Below, piece by piece: positions 1 to 8,959 of a stretch of 64,000 nucleotides of DNA. The stretch is from contig NZ_FNHN01000008.1 of the NCBI RefSeq assembly GCF_900103525.1, forward strand, positions 62,001-126,000. The letters run 5' to 3'. The notes under the pieces are model-generated. The model was given only the letters and a program-made list of their open reading frames with translations, was not told the origin of the DNA and did not search any database. The translations under genes and the position numbers were made by a program. The first letter of the stretch is position 1, and each line of letters starts with the position of its first letter. This DNA is from Bacillus sp. OK048. GTDB taxonomy: Bacteria > Bacillota > Bacilli > Bacillales > Cytobacillaceae.

Positions 1-882
1 AAGTTTATAGAAAAAGGCCAAAGAAGGGTAAATCCATTTACGATACCGATGTTTATTCCTGATATGGCGGCAGGACAAGTATCCATTTCGCTTGGTGCGA
101 AAGGAATCAACAATTGTTCGGTTACAGCATGTGCGTCTGGTGCCAATTCCATTGGTGATGCATTCCGCGTGATTCAAAAAGGGGATGTCGATGTGATGAT
201 TGCTGGCGGAACAGAAGCAACCATTACCGGGATGACGGTCGCGGGATTTTCAAATATGACCGCACTTTCAAAAAATCCAGACCCGGCCACAGCAAGCAGG
301 CCATTTGATAAGAACCGTGATGGATTTGTCATTGGTGAAGGCGCAGGTATTGTGGTATTAGAAGAATTAGAACACGCATTAGCTCGTGGTGCCGACATTT
401 ATGGCGAATTAGTAGGGTATGGAGCTACAGGTGATGCCCATCATATTACGACTCCTGCACCTGAAGGAGAAGGGGCAGGAAGAGCCATGAAATTAGCATT
501 AGCGGACGCTGGAATTACACCTGAACAAGTTGACTATATCAATGCTCATGGTACATCCACCTATTATAATGATTTGTATGAAACGTTAGCCATCAAAGAT
601 GTTTTCAAAGAACATGCCTATAAATTATCTGTCAGTTCCACGAAATCAATGACTGGCCACTTGTTAGGTGCAACTGGGGCAATAGAAGCGATCTTTTCAC
701 TTTTGGCAATCAAGGATGGAATCATCCCGCCAACGATCAATTATCAAACACCTGATGAACAACTGGATTTAGATTATGTCCCTAATGTAGCAAAAATGAA
801 GGATGTTCAAATCGTTTTATCCAACTCATTAGGATTTGGCGGACATAATGCCAGTTTGATTTTTAAAAAATTTACCGAATAA
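1..882 (+). CDS. fabF: 3-oxoacyl-ACP synthase II (FabF), 5' end outside the window
   Basis: Elongating condensing enzyme of type II fatty acid synthesis, joining malonyl-ACP to a growing acyl-ACP in the cytosol. The frame is open from base 1, so the gene starts upstream; about 120 N-terminal residues are missing compared with the usual ~413. The catalytic triad is visible: the nucleophilic Cys in the [11 protein letters not shown] segment (codon 130-132), His in NAHGTST (codon 547-549) and His in [10 protein letters not shown] (codon 658-660). The C-terminal [11 protein letters not shown] block is intact. A strong terminator follows, so this is the last gene of its transcript. The identity is firm. 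Confidence 0.95.
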   Translation, partial: KFIEKGQRRVNPFTIPMFIPDMAAGQVSISLGAKGINNCSVTACASGANSIGDAFRVIQKGDVDVMIAGGTEATITGMTVAGFSNMTALSKNPDPATASRPFDKNRDGFVIGEGAGIVVLEELEHALARGADIYGELVGYGATGDAHHITTPAPEGEGAGRAMKLALADAGITPEQVDYINAHGTSTYYNDLYETLAIKDVFKEHAYKLSVSSTKSMTGHLLGATGAIEAIFSLLAIKDGIIPPTINYQTPDEQLDLDYVPNVAKMKDVQIVLSNSLGFGGHNASLIFKKFTE

Positions 883-891
883 AAATATCAA

Positions 892-938
892 TAAAAAAAG
901 CTGGAGCATAATTTCTTTTATGCTCCAGCCTTTTTTTC
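892..938 (+). terminator. Rho-independent terminator after fabF
   Basis: A perfect 12-bp stem (900-911 with 918-929, GCTGGAGCATAA) and a 6-nt loop are followed by seven T residues at 931-937. An A-tract precedes the stem, so it could also act on the opposite strand. Confidence 0.9.
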
Positions 939-1044
939 ATCGAGTAAGATTTCTATACACTCTGTTCATTAAACTGTGACATTGGTCAACGCAGATTTAT
1001 GTAAAGATAATTTATAATAAGATTATAATCGGTAATTGCAAAAA

Positions 1045-1058
1045 TGTAACCGTTTACA
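1045..1058 (+). promoter_or_regulatory. Candidate CcpA (cre) operator before the oxidoreductase operon
   Basis: TGTAACCGTTTACA fits the cre consensus TGNAANCGNWNNCA at every fixed position and is nearly palindromic. It lies 16 bp downstream of a TATAAT hexamer (1024-1029) and 33 bp upstream of the TTG start at 1091. That is a position where CcpA would block initiation or elongation. I see no convincing -35 box. Catabolite repression is inferred. Confidence 0.6.
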
Positions 1059-1090
1059 ATCAAGAATCATTTAGGGGGGAATCTTTTACA

Positions 1091-1759
1091 TTGAATAGAA
1101 TCACCATCCTAACCGGCCATTTTGGGTGTGGCAAAACAGAGATTGCGATAAATCTGGCATTAACTGAGAAAAAGAAACATAACAAAATCGCTATTAACGA
1201 CTTAGATATTATTAACCCCTATTTTCGTTCTAGGGACGTTTCCGAACTTTTCGAGCAGCAGGATATTGAATTAATCGCCCCTGCCAATCGCCTAGCAACC
1301 TCAGATTTACCCATTGTTTCAGGAGAAATCTATCGGGTTTTACATGATCATCGGTATCGAGTCATTATCGATGCCGGCGGCGATAATGATGGAGCAATGG
1401 CTTTAGGGCAGTATTATCATGAATGGAAGCAATTAGAACCTGAGCTATTATTCGTCTTGAACGCTAACCGTCCATATGTTAGCACCTTAGATGGAGCGAG
1501 GTACACGATAGAGCAGATTGAAAAGGCGGCTCGTTTAAAGGTAACGGGAATCATCAACAATTCCAATATCGGCAAAGAAACGAGCATGGCTGACATCCTC
1601 AGCGGATATGAATTAAGCTCGGAAATATCAAACATGCTTTCAATCCCGCTTCTATACACAACCATCTCTGTGGATTTAGAAACTGAAGCTAATTGTTTTG
1701 CAAAAAGTCATCAGGTGATGTTCATCAAGCGCTATATGAAATTACCATGGGAAGGATAG
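1091..1759 (+). CDS. P-loop ATPase leading the 2-oxoacid:ferredoxin oxidoreductase operon
   Basis: A 222-residue soluble protein with a Walker A motif GHFGCGKTEIA at residues ~8-18, a DLDIINPYF segment near residue 38 and DAGGDNDGAMAL near 95, resembling the MinD/CooC SIMIBI class of NTPases. The Walker A is the ordinary GxxxxGKT rather than the deviant Lys form. The TTG start at 1091 is chosen because AGGGGGG (1073-1079) precedes it at a workable spacing and the Walker motif then sits at the N-terminus, as usual. The stop overlaps the ribosome binding site of the ferredoxin gene, so the two are probably coupled. Its role is not established; maturation or metal loading of the Fe-S enzyme is an inference from context. 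Confidence 0.75.
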   Translation: MNRITILTGHFGCGKTEIAINLALTEKKKHNKIAINDLDIINPYFRSRDVSELFEQQDIELIAPANRLATSDLPIVSGEIYRVLHDHRYRVIIDAGGDNDGAMALGQYYHEWKQLEPELLFVLNANRPYVSTLDGARYTIEQIEKAARLKVTGIINNSNIGKETSMADILSGYELSSEISNMLSIPLLYTTISVDLETEANCFAKSHQVMFIKRYMKLPWEG

Positions 1760-1770
1760 GAGTGGAAACA

Positions 1771-2001
1771 GTGGATATGAGAGTTGTTTTTAACGAGGAT
1801 ATTTGTAAATCATGCGGACTTTGTGTTCAGGTATGTCCAACGAATGTTATTTTTCTGGCAGACTATTTAAATGGAAAAGGCTATCGACCAGCAGCCGTCA
1901 CCGATCAGGATCATTGCATTAGCTGTGCAAAATGTGCCCAAATATGCCCGGATTCAGTCATTTCGGTGTACAGACCGGTTAAGGTTTTGCAAACTGTGTA
2001 A
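1771..2001 (+). CDS. Ferredoxin-like delta subunit of 2-oxoacid oxidoreductase
   Basis: A 76-residue protein with two 4Fe-4S motifs, CKSCGLCVQVCP and CISCAKCAQICP, the layout of the KorD/VorD/PorD electron-transfer subunit. It would pass electrons from the TPP-bound intermediate to an external ferredoxin. The GTG at 1771 is preferred because AGGAG (1758-1762) stands 8 nt before it; an ATG two codons later is the alternative. It is the second gene of the operon and the alpha-subunit gene begins 19 nt after its stop. Confidence 0.9.
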   Translation: MDMRVVFNEDICKSCGLCVQVCPTNVIFLADYLNGKGYRPAAVTDQDHCISCAKCAQICPDSVISVYRPVKVLQTV

Positions 2002-2020
2002 TTTGAAGGGAGTCCTTGGT

Positions 2021-3085
2021 ATGGGGAAAGTGTTAATGAAAGGAAATGAAGTCATAGCGGAAGCAGCAGTGCAGGCAGGCTGCAGGTACTTTTTTGGGTA
2101 CCCAATCACACCTCAAAGTGAGCTTGTCGCCTATATGGCAAGAAGGCTCCCTGAAGTTGGTGGAATATTCCTTCAGGCGGAAAGTGAAATTGCAGCAATC
2201 AATATGGTTTATGGTGCCGCTGGGACAGGGGTCAGGGTTATGACCTCATCGTCCAGCCCGGGCTTTAGCCTAAAACAAGAGGGAATCTCCTATTTAGTAG
2301 GTTCCGAGCTTCCTGCGTTGATTGTAAATATCGTTCGAGGTGGTCCCGGTCTTGGGAATATTCAACCGGCTCAGTCTGATTATTTTCAAGTAACAAAAGG
2401 AGGTGGACACGGTGATTATAATATACCTGTGTTAGCACCTTCATCCTTACAGGAAATAGTGGAATTAACCCGTGAAGCGTTTGAAATCGCTGACCGCTAT
2501 CGGACACCTGTCATCCTAATGGGGGACGGCATGCTTGGACAAATGATGGAACCGGTTGAATTTGGCGTACATTCAGAAACAGAGTTGCCAGAGAAGGATT
2601 GGGCAACTACAGGCACCCGTGGAGATGGGGCACCAAAGATTATTACCTCTCTTGAGCTTAACGCTGAAGGGCTGGAGCAGCGTAACCATGCCTTGCAGCG
2701 GAAATTTGCAGAGATAAAGGAAAATGAAGTTCGCTATGAAACGTATAAAACAGAAGATGCTGACTATATAATGGTCGCATATGGAACAGTAGCCCGTATA
2801 ACACTGAATGTAATTAATAAAGCGCGGAATGAGGGGGTTAAGGTAGGTTTGATTCGTCCTATTTCACTATGGCCATTCCCGGAAAAACCGTTCATGGAAA
2901 CGAGGAATAGGGTAAAAGAATATGTGTCAGTAGAAATGAGTGCTGGACAAATGGTTGAGGATGTCAGGCTTGCAGTTAATGGCCATGCACCTGTAGGCTT
3001 CTTTGGTCGTACTGGCGGAGTGGTACCTACACAAGAGGAAATCTATGAAAAGATTATCGCTGTCGCCAAGGGGGTTACAATATGA
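2021..3085 (+). CDS. vorB: 2-oxoacid:ferredoxin oxidoreductase subunit alpha (VorB/KorA type)
   Basis: 354-residue alpha chain of a TPP- and CoA-dependent 2-oxoacid oxidoreductase, which turns a 2-oxoacid into acyl-CoA with ferredoxin reduction. Visible motifs are YPITPQSE near residue 25, an [14 protein letters not shown] segment, TSSSSPG and [15 protein letters not shown]. The last pattern is typical of VorB-annotated (3-methyl-2-oxobutanoate) enzymes. The ATG at 2021 follows GAAGGGAG; the frame is open further upstream but that part overlaps the ferredoxin gene and lacks a ribosome site. Its stop overlaps the next start as ATGA. The substrate (branched-chain 2-oxoacid or 2-oxoglutarate) cannot be fixed from sequence alone. 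Confidence 0.88.
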   Translation: MGKVLMKGNEVIAEAAVQAGCRYFFGYPITPQSELVAYMARRLPEVGGIFLQAESEIAAINMVYGAAGTGVRVMTSSSSPGFSLKQEGISYLVGSELPALIVNIVRGGPGLGNIQPAQSDYFQVTKGGGHGDYNIPVLAPSSLQEIVELTREAFEIADRYRTPVILMGDGMLGQMMEPVEFGVHSETELPEKDWATTGTRGDGAPKIITSLELNAEGLEQRNHALQRKFAEIKENEVRYETYKTEDADYIMVAYGTVARITLNVINKARNEGVKVGLIRPISLWPFPEKPFMETRNRVKEYVSVEMSAGQMVEDVRLAVNGHAPVGFFGRTGGVVPTQEEIYEKIIAVAKGVTI

Positions 3086-3834
3086 CAATGAAGACTGTTT
3101 TTGAAAAGACGAATGGTTTGACCGATAAACCCACACATTATTGTCCAGGTTGTACCCATGGTGTTATTCACCGCCTCGTTGGTGAAGTACTAGAAGAAAT
3201 GGATATTTTAGAAGATACGATTGGTGTTGCCTCAGTGGGGTGCTCGGTTTTATCGTATGAATACTTTAACTGTGATATGACTCAGGCTGCACACGGCAGG
3301 GCGCCAGCTGTCGCTACAGGCGTTAAGAGGGTTTTGCCAGATCGCTTTGTATTTACTTATCAAGGGGATGGTGACCTTGCCTCCATTGGTATAAGTGAAG
3401 TTATTCATGCAGCTGCCAGAGGCGAAAAAATTACCGTTATTTTTGTTAATAATGCTATATATGGGATGACCGGGGGACAAATGGCACCGACAACATTAAT
3501 TGGTCAAAAAACAGCAACCACACCATTTGGCCGTGATGAGAGTATTCAGGGCTCACCAATTAAGGTATGTGAAATGCTGGCAACATTAGATGGAACGGCC
3601 TATATCGAAAGGGTTTCAACACATGATGTTCCACATATTCAAAAAACCAAAAGAGCGATACGTAAAGCATTTGAAACACAGAAAAAGGGTATTGGCTTTT
3701 CAATGGTAGAAATCTTGTCCACATGCCCAACAAATTGGGGACTTGATCCAAATGAATCGTTAGCGTGGGTGAAAGAAAATATGATTCCTGTTTATCCTCT
3801 AGGAGTTTTTAAAAATAAAGAGGGAGGGATGTAA
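3082..3834 (+). CDS. 2-oxoacid:ferredoxin oxidoreductase subunit beta (TPP-binding)
   Basis: 250-residue subunit that binds thiamine diphosphate. The CPGCTHG motif near residue 20 and the TPP/Mg2+ motif GDGDLASIG...NN near residues 95-125 are intact. The ATG at 3082 overlaps the alpha-chain stop by 4 nt, which implies translational coupling and equal amounts of the two chains. Residues after [16 protein letters not shown] match the family pattern around the active site. Oxygen-labile enzymes of this type are commoner in anaerobes, so its presence in an apparent Bacillus is of interest. Confidence 0.9.
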   Translation: MTMKTVFEKTNGLTDKPTHYCPGCTHGVIHRLVGEVLEEMDILEDTIGVASVGCSVLSYEYFNCDMTQAAHGRAPAVATGVKRVLPDRFVFTYQGDGDLASIGISEVIHAAARGEKITVIFVNNAIYGMTGGQMAPTTLIGQKTATTPFGRDESIQGSPIKVCEMLATLDGTAYIERVSTHDVPHIQKTKRAIRKAFETQKKGIGFSMVEILSTCPTNWGLDPNESLAWVKENMIPVYPLGVFKNKEGGM

Positions 3835-3836
3835 TC

Positions 3837-4391
3837 ATGTTGGAAGAAATCATCATTGCAGGATTCGGTGGACAGGGTGTTATGTCGATGGGACAGTTGA
3901 TTGCATATGCAGGAATGCTTGAAGGCAAAGGTGTCTCATGGCTACCATCCTACGGTCCCGAACAAAGGGGAGGAACAGCAAATTGTGCAGTTGTGGTAAG
4001 TGATCAACAAGTCGGTTCGCCGCTGGTAACAAGTCCATCAACGGCTATCGTGCTAAATAATCCTTCCTTCGATAAATTCGAGCCACTTGTACGGCCAGGG
4101 GGCCTATTGATTATAAATTCCTCATTAGTCGCAAGAGTATCAGAGAGAAATGATATTGAGGTTATCGAATTGACGGCTACGGATATGGCGAACGACTTAG
4201 GAAATGCCCGTGTCGCTAATATGATTTTGTTAGGAGCCTTTTTAGAACGCAAAAAAGTAGTTACTAGTGAATCAATAATCGAATCATTGAAAAAAGTACT
4301 TTCTTCTGAAAAACATCATTTAATCGAAGTAAACAAACAGGCATTGAATAAAGGAGCATCGGCTGTTTCGTTCATTACTCTGGGAATTTAA
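3837..4391 (+). CDS. 2-oxoacid:ferredoxin oxidoreductase subunit gamma
   Basis: 184-residue gamma subunit of the pyruvate/ketoisovalerate oxidoreductase family, with the N-terminal GFGGQGVMSMGQLIA motif and the SYGPEQRGG segment that marks this chain. It begins 2 nt after the beta stop behind AGGGAGGG. Together with the alpha, beta and delta genes it completes a four-subunit VorABCD/KorABCD-like complex. It is the last gene of the operon; a convergent hairpin follows. Confidence 0.9.
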   Translation: MLEEIIIAGFGGQGVMSMGQLIAYAGMLEGKGVSWLPSYGPEQRGGTANCAVVVSDQQVGSPLVTSPSTAIVLNNPSFDKFEPLVRPGGLLIINSSLVARVSERNDIEVIELTATDMANDLGNARVANMILLGAFLERKKVVTSESIIESLKKVLSSEKHHLIEVNKQALNKGASAVSFITLGI

Positions 4392-4421
4392 CAGCACACT
4401 AACAGACAGCGAGATAGTACT

Positions 4422-4457
4422 GAAGAAAGCCAGCCTGCAATTAGGCTGGCTTTCTTC
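4422..4457. terminator. Bidirectional terminator inside the 3' end of the MMPL gene
   Basis: A 15-bp perfect stem, 4422-4436 with 4443-4457, and a 6-nt loop. On the minus strand the 5' arm forms the last codons of the MMPL transporter, so the terminator lies partly in coding sequence. It separates the convergent oxidoreductase operon and transporter gene. Confidence 0.8.
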
Positions 4458-6615
4458 CATGCTTTGCTTGACCTTTATTCTTATGTCCGAAGAACCACCA
4501 GTTCCAGTCACCTAGCAACTTCATTAAAGCTGGAACAAGAACCATTCTGACAATCGTTGCATCGATGAAAATGGCAATCGCAATGCCGACACCTAACTGT
4601 TTTATTGGCATTACGCCAGTAAAGGCAAAAGCTCCAGTCACCACGATCATAATCGCAGCAGCAGAGGTTATGATTTTACTTGTATAAGTGAGTCCAGAAA
4701 TGGTAGCTTCGGTATTATCTCCGCTTGTTAAATAAAACTCCTGAATTCTCGAAATTAAAAAAACTTCATAATCCATTGATAGGCCAAAAACCAGGGTAAA
4801 CACGAATACAGGTAATATTAGTGCAATATCAACAGGCTCTATCCCCAAATGACCTTGTTGAAATATCCAGACGACAATTCCGAATGTGCAGCTAAGACTT
4901 AAGATATTCATTAAAATTGCCTTTAACGGAATAAGAATCGAGCGAAAAGCTGCCATGAGGATGAAGAAAGTTGAGATAACGATTAGCAGTAAACCATATG
5001 GAGCTTTCTCAAATATCTCATCAAAGATTTCTTGTTCAAATTTTATTGCACCCCCAAAATTGGCAGTTACGTCCAAGTCTCTGCTTGACCAATCACGAAC
5101 CCAATCTCTCGCTTTAGCAGAATGATCAGTTGTTTTTAGGTAAACGTCAATCAGCATTTTGTTGTCTCGAACAAAGTAGTCTAAAATTGGTGCTGTCTGT
5201 TCTTTTTGTCCCAAAGTGAGTAGTTGGGATAACTGTTCTTCATTCTGTATACCTGTGGCAGAAAAAGGCGAGTCGATTATATCAACCAAGCTATCCTTCG
5301 ATATTTCCTCAAGAAAGTTGTTAACTTTGCGAAGATTTGCTGGAATTAGAATATCACCTTCTGCTTCAAGAACAATGGATACCTTGTTGTCAGTCCGTTT
5401 ATCTTTAGGAATAAAATGTTCCTCAAAGGCCTCAAAAGCAACTCTTGAAGGATACTTAGCAGGCAGCGATTCTGTCCCTGGAATTGACATAGTCATTTGT
5501 GAAACAGGAATAAGTCCTGCTAGAAGAATCACAAGCGATAACCCAGCCATGAGTACGGGGTGTCTCATCACAAACTTAGCAAACCTATGCCATATGCTCG
5601 TTTTCCTATCTGTTAACCGAAGGATGCTAAACTTGTTAATTCTTGTTCCAATAACAGATAGTAAGGCGGGAAGGAAGGTCAATGCACAAAAAGCTGAGAT
5701 AAAGACAACCGCCATACCGCCAAGAGCCACATTTTGAAAAATATCAATTTGAATAAACCATAATGCAGATAACCCAATAAAAACACAAAGTCCAGAAAAG
5801 ATAATCGAACGTCCCGCAGTTGCTACACTAATTTTTATGGCTTCTTCAATCGATCTAGAATGTAACTCCTCTTTGTAGCGGTTTATTAATAATAAAGCAA
5901 AATCAATACTTAATGCGAGACCAATCATTGGAACTATATTTAAAATAAAGATGGTCAAATTTGTACCATAACTAAAAAAGAAAACGACGCCCATAGTAGT
6001 CAAAATCGAAACAACACCGATGACGATCGGAATGGAGGCAGCAATTAATCCTCCAAAAGCTAGGACCAATACTAATAAGGCAATCGGCAGCCCGATCATT
6101 TCCGCTTTCGCCAAATCTTCTTGGCTGGCAATATTTAAATCCTGAACAATGATAGGCTCACCAGTCATGGTGACCTTTAATCCCTGTTTATTTTTTAGGA
6201 TTGTGTTTAATTGATCAATTTCTTTGCCTAGGTCTTCTGCCTTTTTATCAAATGTTAATAATCCATAGGCAAATTCCTCTTTTATCATTCCTTCACGATC
6301 AAATGGAGTGGTGATACTTTTTGCACCATCGAATTGTTTTAAGTCCTCAATGGTTGCATTGATATATTGATGCCACTCTTTTTGATTAACCGTACTGTCT
6401 CTTTGAAATACAAGGATAATCGAAGATTTTGCTTGTCCAAATTCATTTTCAAGCAGCTTTCTTGTTTCATTGTATTCACCGTTATATTCAAAGCCATTTC
6501 CACTTAATACAGAAGGTAATTTTAGTGCAAAAACCATCGATATTCCAATCACAAGTATCCATAGGACAAGCACCAATTTGCGATACCGGTATGTAAGTCC
6601 CCCCAATTTCTCCAA
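4441..6615 (-). CDS. MMPL/RND-family membrane transporter (YdfJ-like)
   Basis: 724-residue inner-membrane protein with two repeats of one membrane helix, a large extracytoplasmic domain and five more helices, the MMPL layout. Gly/Ile/Leu-rich helices near residues 170-330 and 535-705 are clear, as are the paired motifs SIDFALLLINRYKEE and LSMDYEVFLISRIQEF, which carry the Asp residues of proton-coupled RND proteins. The start is TTG at 6613-6615, with AGGGGGAT about 7 nt upstream. It is transcribed alone. MmpL-like proteins export lipids or hydrophobic compounds; the substrate here is unknown. Confidence 0.88.
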   Translation of the reverse strand: MEKLGGLTYRYRKLVLVLWILVIGISMVFALKLPSVLSGNGFEYNGEYNETRKLLENEFGQAKSSIILVFQRDSTVNQKEWHQYINATIEDLKQFDGAKSITTPFDREGMIKEEFAYGLLTFDKKAEDLGKEIDQLNTILKNKQGLKVTMTGEPIIVQDLNIASQEDLAKAEMIGLPIALLVLVLAFGGLIAASIPIVIGVVSILTTMGVVFFFSYGTNLTIFILNIVPMIGLALSIDFALLLINRYKEELHSRSIEEAIKISVATAGRSIIFSGLCVFIGLSALWFIQIDIFQNVALGGMAVVFISAFCALTFLPALLSVIGTRINKFSILRLTDRKTSIWHRFAKFVMRHPVLMAGLSLVILLAGLIPVSQMTMSIPGTESLPAKYPSRVAFEAFEEHFIPKDKRTDNKVSIVLEAEGDILIPANLRKVNNFLEEISKDSLVDIIDSPFSATGIQNEEQLSQLLTLGQKEQTAPILDYFVRDNKMLIDVYLKTTDHSAKARDWVRDWSSRDLDVTANFGGAIKFEQEIFDEIFEKAPYGLLLIVISTFFILMAAFRSILIPLKAILMNILSLSCTFGIVVWIFQQGHLGIEPVDIALILPVFVFTLVFGLSMDYEVFLISRIQEFYLTSGDNTEATISGLTYTSKIITSAAAIMIVVTGAFAFTGVMPIKQLGVGIAIAIFIDATIVRMVLVPALMKLLGDWNWWFFGHKNKGQAKHGRKPA

Positions 6616-6877
6616 GATTAATCCCCCTTTTCAGGTAATATTTCCCTTACCTTAGTATAGCAGAAAGCTTTAATACTAGCGGTTGTCTATTTCGTGTCAA
6701 ACAATTTGGTAAATATGATATGAATCATTCCCTCAATGATTTATGAACATACAAAGAGAAGGATACATGTAATGGATTAAAAAATGTTCAGTATGGGTTT
6801 TACAAATGTAAAGAAGTTATCGCAATAACATCAAATCTTGTTATAATAATAAAAAAACAGGTTAGTTGGTGAAAATA

Positions 6878-7819
6878 GTGGACCGAGAGAAACTAATAAA
6901 GGTGATAGAAGCAGCAAAACTATATTATTTATTGGATCATAATCAAAACGACATAGCCAAGATATTGGGTGTTTCACGCCCGACAGTGTCCCGGTTATTA
7001 CAACAAGCTAAAAGTGAAGGAATTGTTCAAATAAATATCATGGACCCAATGGAAGATGTTGAAAATTTATCCTTACAGCTAGAAAAAAAGTTCAAATTGA
7101 AAAAAGCAATCGTTGCATCTATTCCTCAATTTGAAAATCATATAATTAAAAATTATTTGGGCGAAAAAGCAGCATTATTTCTCGATGAAATTGTAAAGGA
7201 TCAAGATATTATCGGTGTAACCTGGGGGACCACGTTATACCATATTGCCGTTGAATTGAAGCATAAATTTGTTAAGGACGTTAAAGTTGTCCAACTAAAA
7301 GGAGGCGTCAGCCACTCCGAAACTAATACCTACGCTTCGGAAATCCTTTACCTTTTTGGGAAGGCTTATAATACTACACCCCTTAATCTTCCCTTGCCAG
7401 CAATCGTAGACCATATTGTTGTAAAACAGGCAATGGAGGCTGATCGTCATATTCATAAAATCCTTGAGCAAGGTAAAAAGGCTAATATCGCATTATTCAC
7501 GATTGGTTCCATAAAAAAGGATTCCTTACTTTTTCAAATGGGTTATTTCACTGAAAGTGAACAAAAAGCATTAAATGACAACGCTGTTGGGGATATTTGT
7601 TCTCGTTTCTTTGATAAGGATGGTGAAGTGTGTAATGAAAGTCTCAATGATAGGACGCTGGGTGTTAAACTGGATGACTTGCAGCAAAAGGAATATTCGA
7701 TACTAGTGGCAGGTGGACCAAATAAAATTGAAGGCATATATGGTGCATTAAAAGGAAAGTATACAAATGTATTAATAACGGATCAGTTTACCGCAAAATT
7801 TTTACTCGATAAAAAGTGA
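6878..7819 (+). CDS. deoR: SorC-family transcriptional regulator DeoR
   Basis: 313-residue regulator with an N-terminal helix-turn-helix (NDIAKILGVSRPTVSRLL) and a C-terminal sugar-phosphate-binding domain ending GALKGKYTNVLITD. The sequence closely resembles B. subtilis DeoR, which represses deoxynucleoside catabolism and responds to deoxyribose-5-phosphate, and deoC follows directly. The GTG at 6878 gives the N-terminus MDREK, as in B. subtilis; TTG at 6866 and GTG at 6869 are alternatives. The gene is separated from deoC by 150 nt containing its own promoter and likely operators. Confidence 0.85.
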   Translation: MDREKLIKVIEAAKLYYLLDHNQNDIAKILGVSRPTVSRLLQQAKSEGIVQINIMDPMEDVENLSLQLEKKFKLKKAIVASIPQFENHIIKNYLGEKAALFLDEIVKDQDIIGVTWGTTLYHIAVELKHKFVKDVKVVQLKGGVSHSETNTYASEILYLFGKAYNTTPLNLPLPAIVDHIVVKQAMEADRHIHKILEQGKKANIALFTIGSIKKDSLLFQMGYFTESEQKALNDNAVGDICSRFFDKDGEVCNESLNDRTLGVKLDDLQQKEYSILVAGGPNKIEGIYGALKGKYTNVLITDQFTAKFLLDKK

Positions 7820-7869
7820 ACTTTTTATTCGATAACAATTAATACTTTAATAAAAATCTTTTTTACGTT

Positions 7870-7913
7870 TGTTCAACATTGTGTTTACAAATGTTCAAGA
7901 TTTTTGTTATAGT
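7870..7913 (+). promoter_or_regulatory. deoC promoter with candidate DeoR half-sites
   Basis: TTTACA (7884-7889) and TATAGT (7908-7913) are 18 bp apart. TGTTCAA occurs at 7870-7876 and again at 7892-7898, 22 bp apart, with one copy upstream of -35 and one in the spacer. In B. subtilis, DeoR binds a palindrome upstream plus a direct repeat between -35 and -10, which is the same geometry. A related TGTTCAG lies upstream of deoR near 6784. Confidence 0.55.
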
Positions 7914-7969
7914 TACAATGGGAAGATAATACAATATAATTTTTCTTTTAAAATATAGGAGGTTTCGTT

Positions 7970-8644
7970 ATGACTAAAAATGTTACAGGAATGATTGATC
8001 ATACATTATTAAAAGCTGATGCAACGATGGAAGAAATCGTGAAGCTAGTAGAAGAAGCTAAAAAGTACTCATTCGCATCTGTATGTGTAAATCCAACTTG
8101 GGTAAAAATAGCAGCAGACATGCTTAAAGATACTCCAAAAGTTAAAGTTTGTACGGTAATTGGATTTCCTTTAGGAGCATCTACACCTGAAACAAAAGCT
8201 TTTGAAACAAAGAATGCCATTGAAAACGGTGCAAATGAAATCGATATGGTTATCAACATCTCCGCACTTAAGGATAAACAAAATGAGCTCGTTGAAAGAG
8301 ATATCCGAGCTGTTGTTGAGGCAGCGCGTGGAAAAGCACTTACAAAGGTCATTATTGAGACCTGCCTGTTAACAAAGGAAGAAAAAATAAGAGCATGTGA
8401 ACTCGCTGTTAAAGCTGGTGCCGATTTTGTAAAAACCTCTACTGGGTTTTCAACTGGAGGGGCAACTGTGGAAGATATCCGTTTAATGCGAGAAACAGTT
8501 GGTCCAGAGATTGGAGTAAAAGCTTCTGGAGGAGTCCGCAGCCGTGAGGATGCACTGGCCATGATTGAAGCAGGAGCTACTCGAATCGGTGCAAGTTCTG
8601 GAGTGTCAATTAGTAAAGGAGAAATTTCTCAAAGCAATTATTAA
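7970..8644 (+). CDS. deoC: Deoxyribose-phosphate aldolase
   Basis: 224-residue class I aldolase that splits 2-deoxyribose-5-phosphate into glyceraldehyde-3-phosphate and acetaldehyde. The Schiff-base lysine is in VKTSTGF (Lys155), the second active-site lysine in GVKASGGVR, and the N-terminal [11 protein letters not shown] is typical. AGGAGG (7959-7964) precedes the ATG by 5 nt. In B. subtilis the operon continues with nupC and pdp; here neither follows and a small XapX-type membrane protein takes their place. Confidence 0.97.
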   Translation: MTKNVTGMIDHTLLKADATMEEIVKLVEEAKKYSFASVCVNPTWVKIAADMLKDTPKVKVCTVIGFPLGASTPETKAFETKNAIENGANEIDMVINISALKDKQNELVERDIRAVVEAARGKALTKVIIETCLLTKEEKIRACELAVKAGADFVKTSTGFSTGGATVEDIRLMRETVGPEIGVKASGGVRSREDALAMIEAGATRIGASSGVSISKGEISQSNY

Positions 8645-8666
8645 TATTAGATTTGAGGTAAGATAA

Positions 8667-8834
8667 ATGAAAGATGTAATATTAGCTTTAATCGCAGGAT
8701 TAATTGTTGGTATCGTATTTAAATTTATGAAATTACCTTTACCTGCTCCTCCCGTGTTTTCCGCAGTTGTCGGCGTGTTTGGCGTATACTTTGGAGGCGT
8801 GATTGCAAGTTGGGTGGCAAAATTTTTCCAATAA
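8667..8834 (+). CDS. Small XapX-domain membrane protein
   Basis: A 55-residue protein with two predicted helices (residues ~3-20 and ~30-52) joined by KLPLPAPPVF, the signature of the XapX family. GAGG (8654-8657) precedes the ATG. It begins 22 nt after the deoC stop and a terminator follows, so it is likely the last gene of the deoC transcript. XapX was named from its link to xanthosine transport; its function is unknown. Confidence 0.8.
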   Translation: MKDVILALIAGLIVGIVFKFMKLPLPAPPVFSAVVGVFGVYFGGVIASWVAKFFQ

Positions 8835-8875
8835 TAAATGATGGTTAACTTCAGAGGATTTTAAAATAAATCGAT

Positions 8876-8905
8876 GAGGCAGGATGTGAATCCTGTCTCT
8901 TTTTT
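8876..8905 (+). terminator. Terminator after the deoC transcript
   Basis: The stem 8876-8885 with 8890-8899 is 10 bp with one G-T wobble and is followed by six T. Confidence 0.8.
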
Positions 8906-8959
8906 AATATGGAACTACTGAAATAGTGGAAGGAAAAAAGTGATAAAAGGAGTGGTTTT

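Noticed and set aside
5216-5737. A 173-codon open frame on the + strand inside the MMPL transporter gene.
   Set aside because: It is antisense to a gene with strong family motifs, has no ribosome site, and its translation has no recognisable pattern.
7999-8562. A 187-codon open frame antisense to deoC.
   Set aside because: deoC is unmistakable on the other strand. The antisense frame is a by-product of its codon use and has no start signal.
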